The notes: a model not told the origin generated them from the sequence alone. A stretch of 64,000 nucleotides of DNA from Bog-756 sp963777665 (GCA_963777665.1 CAVZRJ010000001.1:682001-746000); one strand, 5' to 3'; shown: positions 51,719-59,648, counted from the first letter of the stretch. Numbers and translations: made by a program.

Positions 51719-52216
51719 CTAGATCTGGTAGGGGCCCTTGTTGACGACGAGGATGGTGGTGACCGTGCCGACCTTCTTCGAGTAGACGCACGAGTCTCCC
51801 TTGATCGCTCCACCGATCATCCCGAGGGTGGTGGTACCGGCGGCGAGCACCGAGCCCGACTCGATGATCAGGGCGGTCTTCGTCCAACCGGTCTTCGGCG
51901 CGCACGTGTTGGCCGTACCGGTCTTTGTCACGTAGGTATAGGTCTCGTGGGTCTTCTTGCCGTTCGACCAAGTGATGGTCTTGGTGGAGACGAGGGAGGT
52001 CCCATGAGCTGGCGGCGTACCGGCGTTCGCTGAGGTCGCACCGCCGCCCGTGCAGCCGGAGAGGGCCTGCGACGTCGCGTTTCCGGTGAAGGTCGTGCAG
52101 GACACCGTGAGCGGTGTCGCCGATGCGATGCCGCCGGGTACCACCACCGCGGCAAGTGACGCCGAACTGGCCAGCGCTGCACAGACCAGCAGTCGGACAG
52201 AGAGTTTGGTACGCAT
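51719..52216 (-). CDS. Small secreted protein of unknown function
   Basis: A 165-residue protein with a clear signal peptide (residues 1-34, KLSVRLLVCAALASSASLAA, VVVPGGIASA). The mature part is rich in Thr, Gly and Ser (TFTGNATSQALSGCTGGG, HETYTYVTKTGTANTC) and has five cysteines (SCTTF, SGCTG, NTCAPK, DSCVYSKK and surroundings), suggesting disulfides. No family is recognised. Similar Thr-rich exported proteins occur as lineage-specific paralogues in Acidimicrobiia. It is followed by a strong hairpin at 51659-51691, so it is monocistronic. Confidence 0.8.
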   Translation of the reverse strand: MRTKLSVRLLVCAALASSASLAAVVVPGGIASATPLTVSCTTFTGNATSQALSGCTGGGATSANAGTPPAHGTSLVSTKTITWSNGKKTHETYTYVTKTGTANTCAPKTGWTKTALIIESGSVLAAGTTTLGMIGGAIKGDSCVYSKKVGTVTTILVVNKGPYQI

Positions 52217-52510
52217 GCATTCCCCCTAACTATCAGTCGGCAAAGTCGGTCGACTCCCCCCGTTTGTCTCTTCGACGGAATGACCCTAACCGAATGGACG
52301 CACGGGCTGCCGCCGCAATTCTCTCTGAGGGTGCAACCGTGGTTGTCAGTTAGCTTCGGTCGTTCGTCGGACGACCTCGCTCAGGCGTTCGGTGCCCACG
52401 AACCGTGGCCGAAACATCAAGAACGTCTCGGCATCGCTCGGCGGCCGATCCCCCAAGCTGAACAACTGACGTCGAGCGCACGTAGTGTTTCCCTCGTGCC
52501 ATCACCGCTG

Positions 52511-53530
52511 ATGCCGGCAGCCGTCTACGTGGGCAACGGCACGATCGCCGTCGAGCAGGTGCCCTGTCCTCAGCCGGGGCCCGGCGAGGTGCTCGTGGAG
52601 ATATCCGAGTGCGGCATCTGCGGCTCCGATCTGCACATGGTCCTCGAGCAATTCGCAAAACCCGGTGCCATTCTCGGCCACGAATGGTCGGGCATCGTGG
52701 CTGCCGCGCCCAGTCACTCCGGCTGGTCTCCCGGCGACAGGGTGGTGGGGAACCCGGCTCCAGGGTGCGGCGTCTGCCGGCCCTGTCGACGGGGCCGCCC
52801 TTCGGTGTGCCTGAACCGGGCCCCGGCCGACTTCGCGGGGTACCGCGGTGCCTTCTGCCAGTACAAGACAGTGGCGGCCGACGCCCTCATCCGGATTCCC
52901 AATTCGCTGCCGACCAGGGTGGCCGCGTTGGCCGAGCCGACCGCCATCACCCTGCACGCGTTGCGACTGTCAGGAGTCGGCCCGGACGATCGGGTACTTG
53001 TCACCGGGGCCGGCCCGGTCGGCCTCCTGCTCGTCGCCGTGCTGCGTGCCCAGGGAATCTCAGACATCACGGTGAGCGAGCCTTCCGATGTCCGGCGCCA
53101 ACAGGCCCTCGACGTCGGGGCCACCCGGGTCGTGACGCCGGACATGCTGGAGCAGCCGCCAATGACCCAACCTGTCGCCGAGCCCTACCCGGTGATGTTC
53201 GAATGCTCGGGCCAGGCCAGCGCGGCAGAGGCAGGGTTCGGGCAGCTTGACTATGCGGGCACGCTCGTCATCGTCGGGACCGGTTTCGAACCGCCCCGGT
53301 TCAACCAGAACCGCATGATCATCTTCGAGCTCGAGATTGTCGGGGCCTACAACTACAACGACGAAGGGTTCCAGCCCGCCGTGGGCCTCCTCGAAACTGG
53401 CACGTTGCCGTTCGACGCCTTGATCGAACCCGACAACATTCCGCTCAGCGAAGTAATGGTATCCATGGAGCGGCTCGCTCGAGGCGAGATACCGAGCAAG
53501 GTAATGGTACAACCGGGCCTGTCCTCATGA
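52511..53530 (+). CDS. Zinc-dependent alcohol dehydrogenase (MDR family)
   Basis: A 339-residue medium-chain dehydrogenase. The catalytic zinc site is CGICGSDLHMVLEQF with His-Glu in LGHEWSG, and the structural zinc site is the four-Cys loop PGCGVCRPCRRGRPSVC. The cofactor site is VLVTGAGPVGLLLVAVLRAQ. ATG 52511 starts MPAAVYVGNG; a GTG at 52496 in frame is an alternative and sits seven bases after TAGTGT, a possible -10 box, which would make a leaderless message. It overlaps the following VOC gene (ATGA, 53527-53530). Confidence 0.9.
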   Translation: MPAAVYVGNGTIAVEQVPCPQPGPGEVLVEISECGICGSDLHMVLEQFAKPGAILGHEWSGIVAAAPSHSGWSPGDRVVGNPAPGCGVCRPCRRGRPSVCLNRAPADFAGYRGAFCQYKTVAADALIRIPNSLPTRVAALAEPTAITLHALRLSGVGPDDRVLVTGAGPVGLLLVAVLRAQGISDITVSEPSDVRRQQALDVGATRVVTPDMLEQPPMTQPVAEPYPVMFECSGQASAAEAGFGQLDYAGTLVIVGTGFEPPRFNQNRMIIFELEIVGAYNYNDEGFQPAVGLLETGTLPFDALIEPDNIPLSEVMVSMERLARGEIPSKVMVQPGLSS

Positions 53531-53985
53531 GCCCGACTCCGTTCGCGCCGCGGATCAATCACGTAGCGATCAGCGTTGACGCCGAGGTCATGGACGATGA
53601 GGGTCGGGCCGCCCTCTTGGACTTCTACTCCGAGATCTTCGGTTGGACCGAGGGAGACAACAGCACGGAGAAGGGGAACCCCCTCATTCTCTACACCGGG
53701 TCGTTGGGCCAGTTCCTCTACCTGCTGCCTGCAGAGGACGAATTCATGGTCACTCCGAACATGGACCACTTCGGAATCGAGGTGTCATCCAAAGAGCAGC
53801 TGCTCGAGATTCTAGACCGGGCAACGGCGTACAAAGGCAAGGACGACCGCGTTCGCATCACCGATGTCGGTGCCATGGTGACGCGCCACCAGGACAAGGA
53901 GTACACGCTCACCAACGCATACATCTGGTTCTTGATCCCGCTGTGGATCGAGCTCCAGCACGTGGAGCGGCGCACGGGTGGATAG
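53527..53985 (+). CDS. VOC (glyoxalase/dioxygenase superfamily) protein
   Basis: A 152-residue vicinal-oxygen-chelate fold protein with two beta-alpha-beta3 modules: INHVAISVDAEVMDDEGRAA, LLDFYSEIFGW, then MDHFGIEVSSKEQLLEILDR. A His near each strand start (NHVAI, MDHFGI) and Glu in WIELQHVER could bind metal. Its coupling to the zinc alcohol dehydrogenase by a four-base overlap suggests a shared pathway. Substrate is unknown. The gap 53986-54181 shows nothing I recognise. Confidence 0.82.
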   Translation: MSPTPFAPRINHVAISVDAEVMDDEGRAALLDFYSEIFGWTEGDNSTEKGNPLILYTGSLGQFLYLLPAEDEFMVTPNMDHFGIEVSSKEQLLEILDRATAYKGKDDRVRITDVGAMVTRHQDKEYTLTNAYIWFLIPLWIELQHVERRTGG

Positions 53986-54181
53986 ACCCGGCCCGCCGCG
54001 AGATCCCTACGGCGACATGCGGTGACCAAGTTGGGTCGTCGGTCCTGCGGATCGCTGAAGCCGGTACCCCGATTGCATCCACGACGGAGTTGCCTTCGTG
54101 GCGTCGTCGGCACCGTCCTCTGACCCGGTCCCTCATGGGATGGTGGCATTGGCGCGATTGGTCGTGTGTACTTGTTCATCA

Positions 54182-55267
54182 ATGGAACCGCAGGAACTCA
54201 TAGCAATCGGCGTTTACGATCCGCACGGCGAATATCCAGACCTTCGATTGGAGCTTCTCCAGTACGTGATAGCCCTGGGAGCATCAACGGACGAGCTGGT
54301 GACCTTCAGGGACACACTTCCGGCGCTGGCAGGGGTGCTCTCTATCAGAGGCGGACCGGCGCTGACCCTTGAAGAGGCAGCCGCACGATCGGGACTGAGT
54401 ACCCTCGAGGTGAAGACTCTCGCACAAGCAGCCGGTATCCCCGACCCCGAACCTGATGTACCGATCTTCACCGAGGGGTTCGTGGAACTCATATCGAACA
54501 TGGGCGAGTTCGCCGACGTCTTTGGTGAGGCTGCGAGCACTCAGTTGTTGCGGGTGTTCGGGTTGGCGATGTCGCGTATCGCTGACGCAGTGATCTCCTC
54601 GTTCTTGGTCAACGTGGCACCGGGTGCTCAACGCGAAGATCCCGTCGGTCTCGGTGTTGCTCGGGCCAATGTTCAGGCTGCCTCGTTGCTTCGGATCTTT
54701 GGACCGGCGCTCGACGCACTCTTTCGTCAGCACTTGCTGATTGCACGGCGGCTAACGAACCTGGATGCAGATTTCGTGGACATTGAGCGCCCATCGCTTG
54801 TCGTCGGCTTCGTTGACCTCGTGGGCTCGACAGAACTGGGTGAGAAGCTCGATCTCAACGATTTGGGAACAGCGTTGAGCGAGTTCGAGCGCACCTCTAC
54901 TGAAACCATTACCGAGGGTGGCGGCCGAGTTGTCAAGCTCATCGGCGACGAGATCATGTACACCGCTCCGGATGCACTATCGGCTTCTTCAATTGCGCTC
55001 GATCTAGCCGATGCCTTTGATGGTCACATCAGCATCCCACAGGTTCGGGTAGGGCTGGCGGGCGGAGAGGTCTTGCTCCGAGACGGAGACGTGTTCGGAC
55101 CGACAGTCAACCTCGCCAGTCGTGCTTGCAAGGTGGGCAAGCCCGGTGAAGTCATTACAACCTCAGATGTGGCGAGTGGGGCCGGGTTGCCTCATGTTTC
55201 CCTAGGAGCACGCCACCTGAATGGTATTCCCGGTCCGGTTGAGCTCCATCGGCTCATCCGAAGCTAA
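54182..55267 (+). CDS. Class III adenylate/guanylate cyclase with regulatory N-domain (Rv1264-like)
   Basis: A 361-residue cyclase. Residues about 1-190 resemble the autoinhibitory Ad_cy_reg domain of mycobacterial Rv1264 (LTLEEAAARSGLSTLEVKTL, FTEGFVELISNMGEFADVFG), which in Rv1264 senses pH. The catalytic domain (about 205-361) has the metal Asp pair in VVGFVDLVGSTELGEKL and KLIGDEIMYTA, and FGPTVNLASRACKVGKPGEV near the transition-state residues. ATG 54182 is chosen; an ATG at 54140 is possible. Base composition is visibly less GC-rich than the core block. An ISAzo13 element begins right after its stop. A candidate effector is the CNB protein at 43282. Confidence 0.9.
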   Translation: MEPQELIAIGVYDPHGEYPDLRLELLQYVIALGASTDELVTFRDTLPALAGVLSIRGGPALTLEEAAARSGLSTLEVKTLAQAAGIPDPEPDVPIFTEGFVELISNMGEFADVFGEAASTQLLRVFGLAMSRIADAVISSFLVNVAPGAQREDPVGLGVARANVQAASLLRIFGPALDALFRQHLLIARRLTNLDADFVDIERPSLVVGFVDLVGSTELGEKLDLNDLGTALSEFERTSTETITEGGGRVVKLIGDEIMYTAPDALSASSIALDLADAFDGHISIPQVRVGLAGGEVLLRDGDVFGPTVNLASRACKVGKPGEVITTSDVASGAGLPHVSLGARHLNGIPGPVELHRLIRS

Positions 55268-55308
55268 GGGTCCTCCGATAGTTAGTACGCGCGATATAGG
55301 ATGGCCGG

Positions 55309-56265
55309 GTGGAGGCCAGTCGAGATGAGCTCGCGCGATTCTTCGAGGTGGTCCTGCCCCATCTGAACGAGCTGCAGCGCCGTGTGGTGGCCGGCGCGAT
55401 GTCCGAGGCGCTCGGGCGCGGTGGCAAGAGCGCGGTTGCCGAGACGTCAGGCATGAGCCGCAACACGGTGATCAAGGCTGAGCACGAGGTGGCCGAGGGC
55501 ATTGAGCCTTCTGATCGTCAACGCGTACCCGGCGGTGGCGACATCAAGTCAGAGGACAAGCAGCCCGGCCTGCTCGAGGCCCTCGACGAGCTGGTCCACC
55601 CCGAGACCCGGGGCAACCCGATGTCGTACATGCGATGGACGTCCAAGTCGACGGGCAAGCTGGCCACCGAGCTGGTGCGCCAGGGCTTCAAGATCACCGA
55701 CGACACCGTCGGGCGGATCCTCAAGGGTCTCGGCTACTCCCTCCAGGCCCCCTCCAAGCAGAAGGAGGGGACCGCCCACCCCGACCGCGACGCCCAGTTC
55801 AACTACCTGAACAAAGAGGTGGACCGCTTCATGAAGGCGGGCCAGCCAGTGATCAGCGTCGACACCAAGAAGAAGGAACTGGTGGGCGAGTTCTCCAATG
55901 GCGGGCGAGACCTCCATCCCGTCGGCGAGCCCACTCGGACCAAGACCCATGACTTCGTCGACAAGGAACTGGGCCGGGCCGTCCCCTACGGGGTCTATGA
56001 CCTGGCCAACGACGAGGGCTGGGTCTCGGTCGGTGACACCGCCGACACGGCCGCCTTCGCGGTCGAGGCCATCCGCCGCTGGTGGTACTCGATGGGACGC
56101 CCCCGGTTCCCCGAGGCCACCAGGTTGCTCGTCACCGCGGATGCCGGCGGGTCGAACGGCTACCGGGTCAAGCTCTGGAAGGTCGAGCTGGCCAAGCTCG
56201 CAGCCGAGACCGGCCTCGAGATCACCGTCTGCCACTACCCACCGGGAACGTCGAAATGGAACAAG
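55309..56265 (+). pseudogene. ISAzo13-family transposase, N-terminal part (split gene)
   Basis: From GTG 55309, 319 codons of a DDE transposase of the ISAzo13 (Rhodopirellula-type) family. It contains a helix-turn-helix region (AETSGMSRNTVIKAEHEVAE), the block LVRQGFKITDDTVGRILKGL, the first Asp in QPVISVDTKKKELVGEFSNG and the second Asp in LLVTADAGGSNGYRVKLW. The frame is intact until HYPPGTSKWNK, where the IS110 insertion begins; it then reads SA and stops at 56274. The missing end with the catalytic Glu lies at 59331-59582 in the same frame. Confidence 0.92.
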
Positions 56266-56356
56266 TCGGCATGACCGAGGCGCCCACCCCGGAGCAATGA
56301 AATGCTGTTGGTGGCTCGCCAGGCGCGGTCACCGTCTCGATACTGGAACGCTAAAG

Positions 56357-56378
56357 GGCTCCTCGCTAGATCGTGTGG
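56357..56378 (+). repeat. ISL3 left inverted repeat
   Basis: Left 22-bp terminal inverted repeat, preceded by the target octamer CGCTAAAG (56349-56356). The transposase stop codon at 56366 lies inside this repeat. Confidence 0.95.
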
Positions 56379-57760
56379 ATTTGGGGCAGGGGCAGTTTCC
56401 CGGCGATGAGGTAGATGATGGTGATCATCTTGGCCTTGGAGCGGTAGCCACGAGCCCTGCGTTTGGCCGCCTGGACGAGCGAGTTCGTTCCCTCCAACAG
56501 CCCGTTGCTGAGCCGGCACTGCTGCCAGGCGATGATGCCGTCCCAGTGGGCCTCGACCGTGGCGACGAACTCCTTGACCGGCTCCAGCCGTGAGCGTTTG
56601 GCCCCGTAGCACCAGCGCCTCAGGTACGTCTCGGCCTCTTCGGCACTCGCCTTGTTGTAGAACTCGTTGAAGTCGTCGCGCCAACGGGCCGCCCGTGCGG
56701 TCTTGAGCTGCATCGAGGGGCGTGTGAGCCACGTGAGCTTCTCGCGTTGCTTGGAGGTGAGGTTGGCTTCGTTCTTCAGCCAGACGTAGCGGGATCGCTT
56801 GAGCTCGGGACGGATCTTCGACTCGGCACGCCGCACTTCGTCGACCGCCTCGTTGGCCTTGGCCACCACGTGGTAGCGGTCGAAGACGATCTGGGGGCTG
56901 TGCAGTTCTGCTGACGCCTCTGTCGCCTCGACTGACACTTGACCAGCTGGGTCGGCCATGACATCCACCGCAGGGGCACTGGTGGTCAGCTCGACTGCCT
57001 CGACTGCGGTGCCTGCCTCCTCTTGTGTTCCCTCCTCTGGCGGCTTCTGGCTCAGGTACTCGCCGATGCCACTGATAAAGGCAGGGCTCATGTCACAGCA
57101 CACCTGTTCCACCTGGGTCTTTGGTGCTCCTCCGTGGTCGGCCAGGTCCTCGGCGAAGGCCTTGACCGTGTCAGCGTCCCGGCCAGGGGTGGCGAACATC
57201 ACCCTGCGTGCCTCCAGGTCCATGAAGAGCGACACGTAGTCCTGACCGCGCCGGGCCGAGGTCTCGTCACAGCCGACCTTGGTCACGCCGGAGAAGTCGA
57301 GGCCGGCCCGGGTGACGTTGACGTGGTGCTCGATCACCCGCCAGATGCGGGTGTCGTGCTCGCGAGCCATCGCCGCCAGCGGGGCGACCGGCATCTGCTT
57401 GGCGAAGGTCAGCATCGCCACCTCCATCAAGAGCGTGAACCCGCTACCAGGCCGGGCCCAGGGAACCGCAACCAGGTGGACACCGTGGGTGGTGCAGTCC
57501 ACTCTCGGCACCCGGGCGACGAGGAACGCCTGGTGCTCGAAGAAGTCCAGATGTCGCCAACGCTTCTCTGCCGCGTCGTGCACCGGACACGCTGACTCCC
57601 GACAGCCCTCGATGGAACAGGCGAACCGTGATCCACGCGGGAAGTCCAATCCGATCTCGAGTTTCCCGATCACTTCGTCGAACTCCACCGACGTCACCTG
57701 CCACGGTGGTGCCAACCCCAAAGCGGCCCCGAACATCGCGAACAGGCTCGGATCATTCAT
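56366..57760 (-). CDS. ISL3-family transposase
   Basis: A 464-residue DDE transposase. The zinc-finger region has RFACSIEGCRESACPVHDAA with RVDCTTHG. The catalytic residues are Asp in VTKVGCDETSARRGQDYVSL, Asp in EQVCCDMSPAFISGIGEYLS, and Glu in CRLSNGLLEGTNSLVQAAKR. Between the second Asp and Glu lies an unusual Ala/Glu/Val-rich insert of about 55 residues (PPEEGTQEEAGTAVEAVELT and on). Start ATG 57760 has AGGGAGT upstream; an ATG at 57793 would add 11 residues. The gene is intact, and the element looks capable of moving. Confidence 0.94.
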   Translation of the reverse strand: MNDPSLFAMFGAALGLAPPWQVTSVEFDEVIGKLEIGLDFPRGSRFACSIEGCRESACPVHDAAEKRWRHLDFFEHQAFLVARVPRVDCTTHGVHLVAVPWARPGSGFTLLMEVAMLTFAKQMPVAPLAAMAREHDTRIWRVIEHHVNVTRAGLDFSGVTKVGCDETSARRGQDYVSLFMDLEARRVMFATPGRDADTVKAFAEDLADHGGAPKTQVEQVCCDMSPAFISGIGEYLSQKPPEEGTQEEAGTAVEAVELTTSAPAVDVMADPAGQVSVEATEASAELHSPQIVFDRYHVVAKANEAVDEVRRAESKIRPELKRSRYVWLKNEANLTSKQREKLTWLTRPSMQLKTARAARWRDDFNEFYNKASAEEAETYLRRWCYGAKRSRLEPVKEFVATVEAHWDGIIAWQQCRLSNGLLEGTNSLVQAAKRRARGYRSKAKMITIIYLIAGKLPLPQIHTI

Positions 57761-57849
57761 CAGGCTCGACTCCCTATCGACCAGCCCGACCACAGTGCCG
57801 GGATCAGATCACAGGGTGCCAGCAGTCAGGGGGGATCAGGGGGACCTAC

Positions 57850-57871
57850 CCACACGATCTAGCGAGGAGCC
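57850..57871 (-). repeat. ISL3 right inverted repeat
   Basis: Right 22-bp terminal inverted repeat, an exact reverse complement of 56357-56378, followed by the second target octamer CGCTAAAG (57872-57879). Confidence 0.95.
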
Positions 57872-58008
57872 CGCTAAAGAGTCCGCAACAAGTCTGGTGC
57901 AGGGCCGCGGGACCTGGGATTGTCGCCGCGAGCACGAACCCCAGATTCGGTTCTTACCAAGGTCCCTCCCTGGCGGGTCACCAATGACTCAAGTGGAGGA
58001 GGAAACCA

Positions 58009-59235
58009 GTGGAACAGATCCATGACCAAGTGGCCGGACTGGACGTGCACCGTGACAGCGTCACGGCCTGCTTCCGTCAACTTGGCCCAAGAGGCGGCGT
58101 TGTCCGCGAGAAGGACCGCTTCGCGACTACGACCGCGGGCTTAGAAGTCCTTGCCCGTTGGCTTGCTGATCGAGGCGTCCAGCTGGTGGCCATGGAGGCC
58201 ACCGGCGTGTACTGGAAGCCGGTGTTCTATGCGTTGGAGGACCACTTCGAGCTGTGGCTGTGCAACGCGGCCCATGTCAAGAAGGTGCCTGGCCGCAAGA
58301 CGGATCTCTCAGATGCCGAATGGTTGGCGGATGTAGCCGCTCATGGCATGGTCCGTCCGAACTTCGTGCCGCCTCCACCGATCCGCGAGTTGCGCGAACT
58401 GACCCGGTATCGCAAGACCCAGATCGACGCCAGAGTGTCCGAGATCCAGCGACTCGAGAAGGTGCTCCAAGATGCAGGGATCAAGCTGACCTCGGTGGCA
58501 TCGAAGGTGCTTACCCAATCGGGGAGGGCGATGATCGAAGGGCTCATAGCCGGCGAGAACGATGGCGCTGTCCTGGCTGAATTGGCCAAGGGCAAGATGC
58601 GACCAAAGATCTCGGAGCTCACCGATGCTCTCACCGGTCACTTTGGGGCTCACCACGCGGTCGCAGCTGGGCGCATCCTCAGTCATCTCGACTTTCTCGA
58701 CGAGACGATCGCTACTCTCACGTCGGAGATCAACACCCGCACGGCATCGTTCGAACCGGTGTACAACCTGCTTCTTCCTGTTCCCGGCTTCGAGCGATCC
58801 ACCATCGACGTGATTGTCGCTGAAACTGGTGCGGACATGGGACGGTTCCCAACTCCCGGTGATTTGGCCTCCTGGGCTGGTCTCTGCCCCGGCAACCACG
58901 AGTCGGCTGGCAAACGTCGACGGGTCGGAACCACCCAGGGCAATCAGTGGCTCCGGCGCGCTCTTATCCAAGCAGCAAGGGCTGCAGCACGAACCAAGGG
59001 CAGCTACTTTGGCGCCCAATATCGTCAGATCGCGCGTCGCCGTGGCCCGAACAAAGCGGCAGTGGCCGTCGCCCACAGCCTCATCGATCTCATCTGGCAC
59101 CTACTGAGCACCGGCGAGGTATTCGCAGATCTCGGCGACGACTACTTCCAGCGACGCCATGACCCTGCGCGCCAATCCCGGCGTCTCGTCGCTCAACTCG
59201 AAGACCTCGGATTCACCGTCACGATCGCTGCATAG
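58009..59235 (+). CDS. IS110-family recombinase (transposase)
   Basis: A 408-residue IS110 recombinase. The RuvC-like DEDD catalytic domain has Asp in VAGLDVHRDSVTACFRQLG, Glu in LVAMEATGVYWKPVFYAL, and the Asp pair in GRKTDLSDAEWLADVAAHGM. The C-terminal Tnp domain carries the conserved Ser in SWAGLCPGNHESAGKRRRVG, and LRRALIQAARAAARTKGSYF follows. GTG 58009 is preceded by GGAGGAGG. Length and all key residues are normal, so the protein should be functional even though its presumed guide RNA locus is disrupted. Its product could act with a bridge RNA supplied by another copy. Confidence 0.95.
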   Translation: MEQIHDQVAGLDVHRDSVTACFRQLGPRGGVVREKDRFATTTAGLEVLARWLADRGVQLVAMEATGVYWKPVFYALEDHFELWLCNAAHVKKVPGRKTDLSDAEWLADVAAHGMVRPNFVPPPPIRELRELTRYRKTQIDARVSEIQRLEKVLQDAGIKLTSVASKVLTQSGRAMIEGLIAGENDGAVLAELAKGKMRPKISELTDALTGHFGAHHAVAAGRILSHLDFLDETIATLTSEINTRTASFEPVYNLLLPVPGFERSTIDVIVAETGADMGRFPTPGDLASWAGLCPGNHESAGKRRRVGTTQGNQWLRRALIQAARAAARTKGSYFGAQYRQIARRRGPNKAAVAVAHSLIDLIWHLLSTGEVFADLGDDYFQRRHDPARQSRRLVAQLEDLGFTVTIAA

Positions 59236-59330
59236 GCACAGACCTCTCTCATCGTTGCAGTGTCGGGGCTCTGCCCCGACCCGCTTGTGCGCGCCCACAC
59301 TCGGCCCGCAACTTACGCATTTCACCCCAG

Positions 59331-59582
59331 ATCGAGCACCGCATGTTCAGCTTCATCTCGATGAACTGGCGCGGCCGTCCTCTTGTCTCGTATCGAACCA
59401 TCGTCGAGCTGATCTCGAACACCACGACGACCAAGGGACTCAAGATCCGGGCCGAGGAAGACCTCAACTACTACGAGACCGGCACCAAAGTCAGCGCCGC
59501 CGATCTGGCCGCGGTGCCGTTGACGCTCCACAAGTTCCATGGCGACTGGAACTACACGATTGCGCAATCAGACGATCGGTGA
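59331..59582 (+). pseudogene. ISAzo13-family transposase, C-terminal part (split gene)
   Basis: 84 codons including the stop, resuming exactly where the N-terminal part stopped. It reads IEHRMFSFISMNWRGRPLVS, then YRTIVELISNTTTTKGLKIR and FHGDWNYTIAQ. IEHR carries the catalytic Glu of the WNK-IEHR motif. Joined to 55309-56265 it gives a 402-residue transposase with no other defect. A possible in-frame ATG at 59343 could not restore function because both Asp residues lie in the other part. Confidence 0.92.
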
Positions 59583-59648
59583 GCCCTAATCGCTCGACAC
59601 CGTCAATCAAGGCCCCGACCCAAGTGTTTTGTCTGTGACGCTGCTTCC

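Larger units (their letters stand above)
56357..57871 (-). mobile_element. Intact ISL3-family insertion sequence with perfect inverted repeats and 8-bp target duplication
   Basis: A 1515-bp element. Both ends carry the same perfect 22-bp inverted repeat (56357-56378, beginning GGCTCCTCGC; and 57850-57871). It is flanked by the identical octamer CGCTAAAG at 56349-56356 and 57872-57879, the 8-bp duplication typical of ISL3. Perfect repeats and duplication show a recent insertion. It sits within the 5' non-coding end of the IS110 element. Confidence 0.95.
56266..58008 (+). ncRNA. Candidate IS110 bridge RNA region, split by the ISL3 element (56357-57871)
   Basis: IS110-subgroup elements encode a structured bridge RNA in the non-coding end before the recombinase gene. 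Here that region is 56266-56356 joined to 57880-58008. It contains CTCGAT (56336-56341) and TGGAAC (56344-56349), matching the right and left flanks of the insertion core. It also contains ACCCCAGAT (57938-57946), equal to the element's right end plus core and two flank bases at 59324-59332. A nested stem can form: TCTGG (57893) with CCAGA (57941) around CGCGG (57906) with CCGCG (57926). Order and spacing of the putative guides differ from the described two-sided loop, so this is a hypothesis. Confidence 0.45.
56266..59330 (+). mobile_element. IS110-family insertion sequence, itself interrupted by ISL3
   Basis: The middle layer, defined by the break in the ISAzo13 reading frame: AACAAG ends at 56265 and ATCGAG resumes at 59331. 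The two junctions share only the dinucleotide AG, as expected for IS110 elements, which lack terminal inverted repeats and target duplications and use a 2-base core. Without the ISL3 element it measures about 1.54 kb: about 220 bases of 5' non-coding DNA, a 408-codon recombinase, and 95 bases of 3' non-coding DNA. A long 5' non-coding end fits the IS110 (not IS1111) subgroup. Confidence 0.85.
55268..59621 (+). mobile_element. ISAzo13-family insertion sequence, interrupted by an IS110 element
   Basis: The outer layer of the nest. Proposed ends are GGGTC at 55268, directly after the cyclase stop codon, and GACCC ending at 59621; read inward, both ends also share a GCGAT(A)TAGG-like block about 25-30 bases in, which supports imperfect terminal repeats. 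Without the 3065-bp insert the element would be about 1.29 kb, with one 402-codon transposase. A target duplication cannot be shown (at most AA), so the outer limits are approximate. Confidence 0.6.

Noticed and set aside
57850..58008. Promoter or second regulatory RNA created by the ISL3 right end
   Set aside because: No -35/-10 pair facing the IS110 recombinase gene could be identified by eye.
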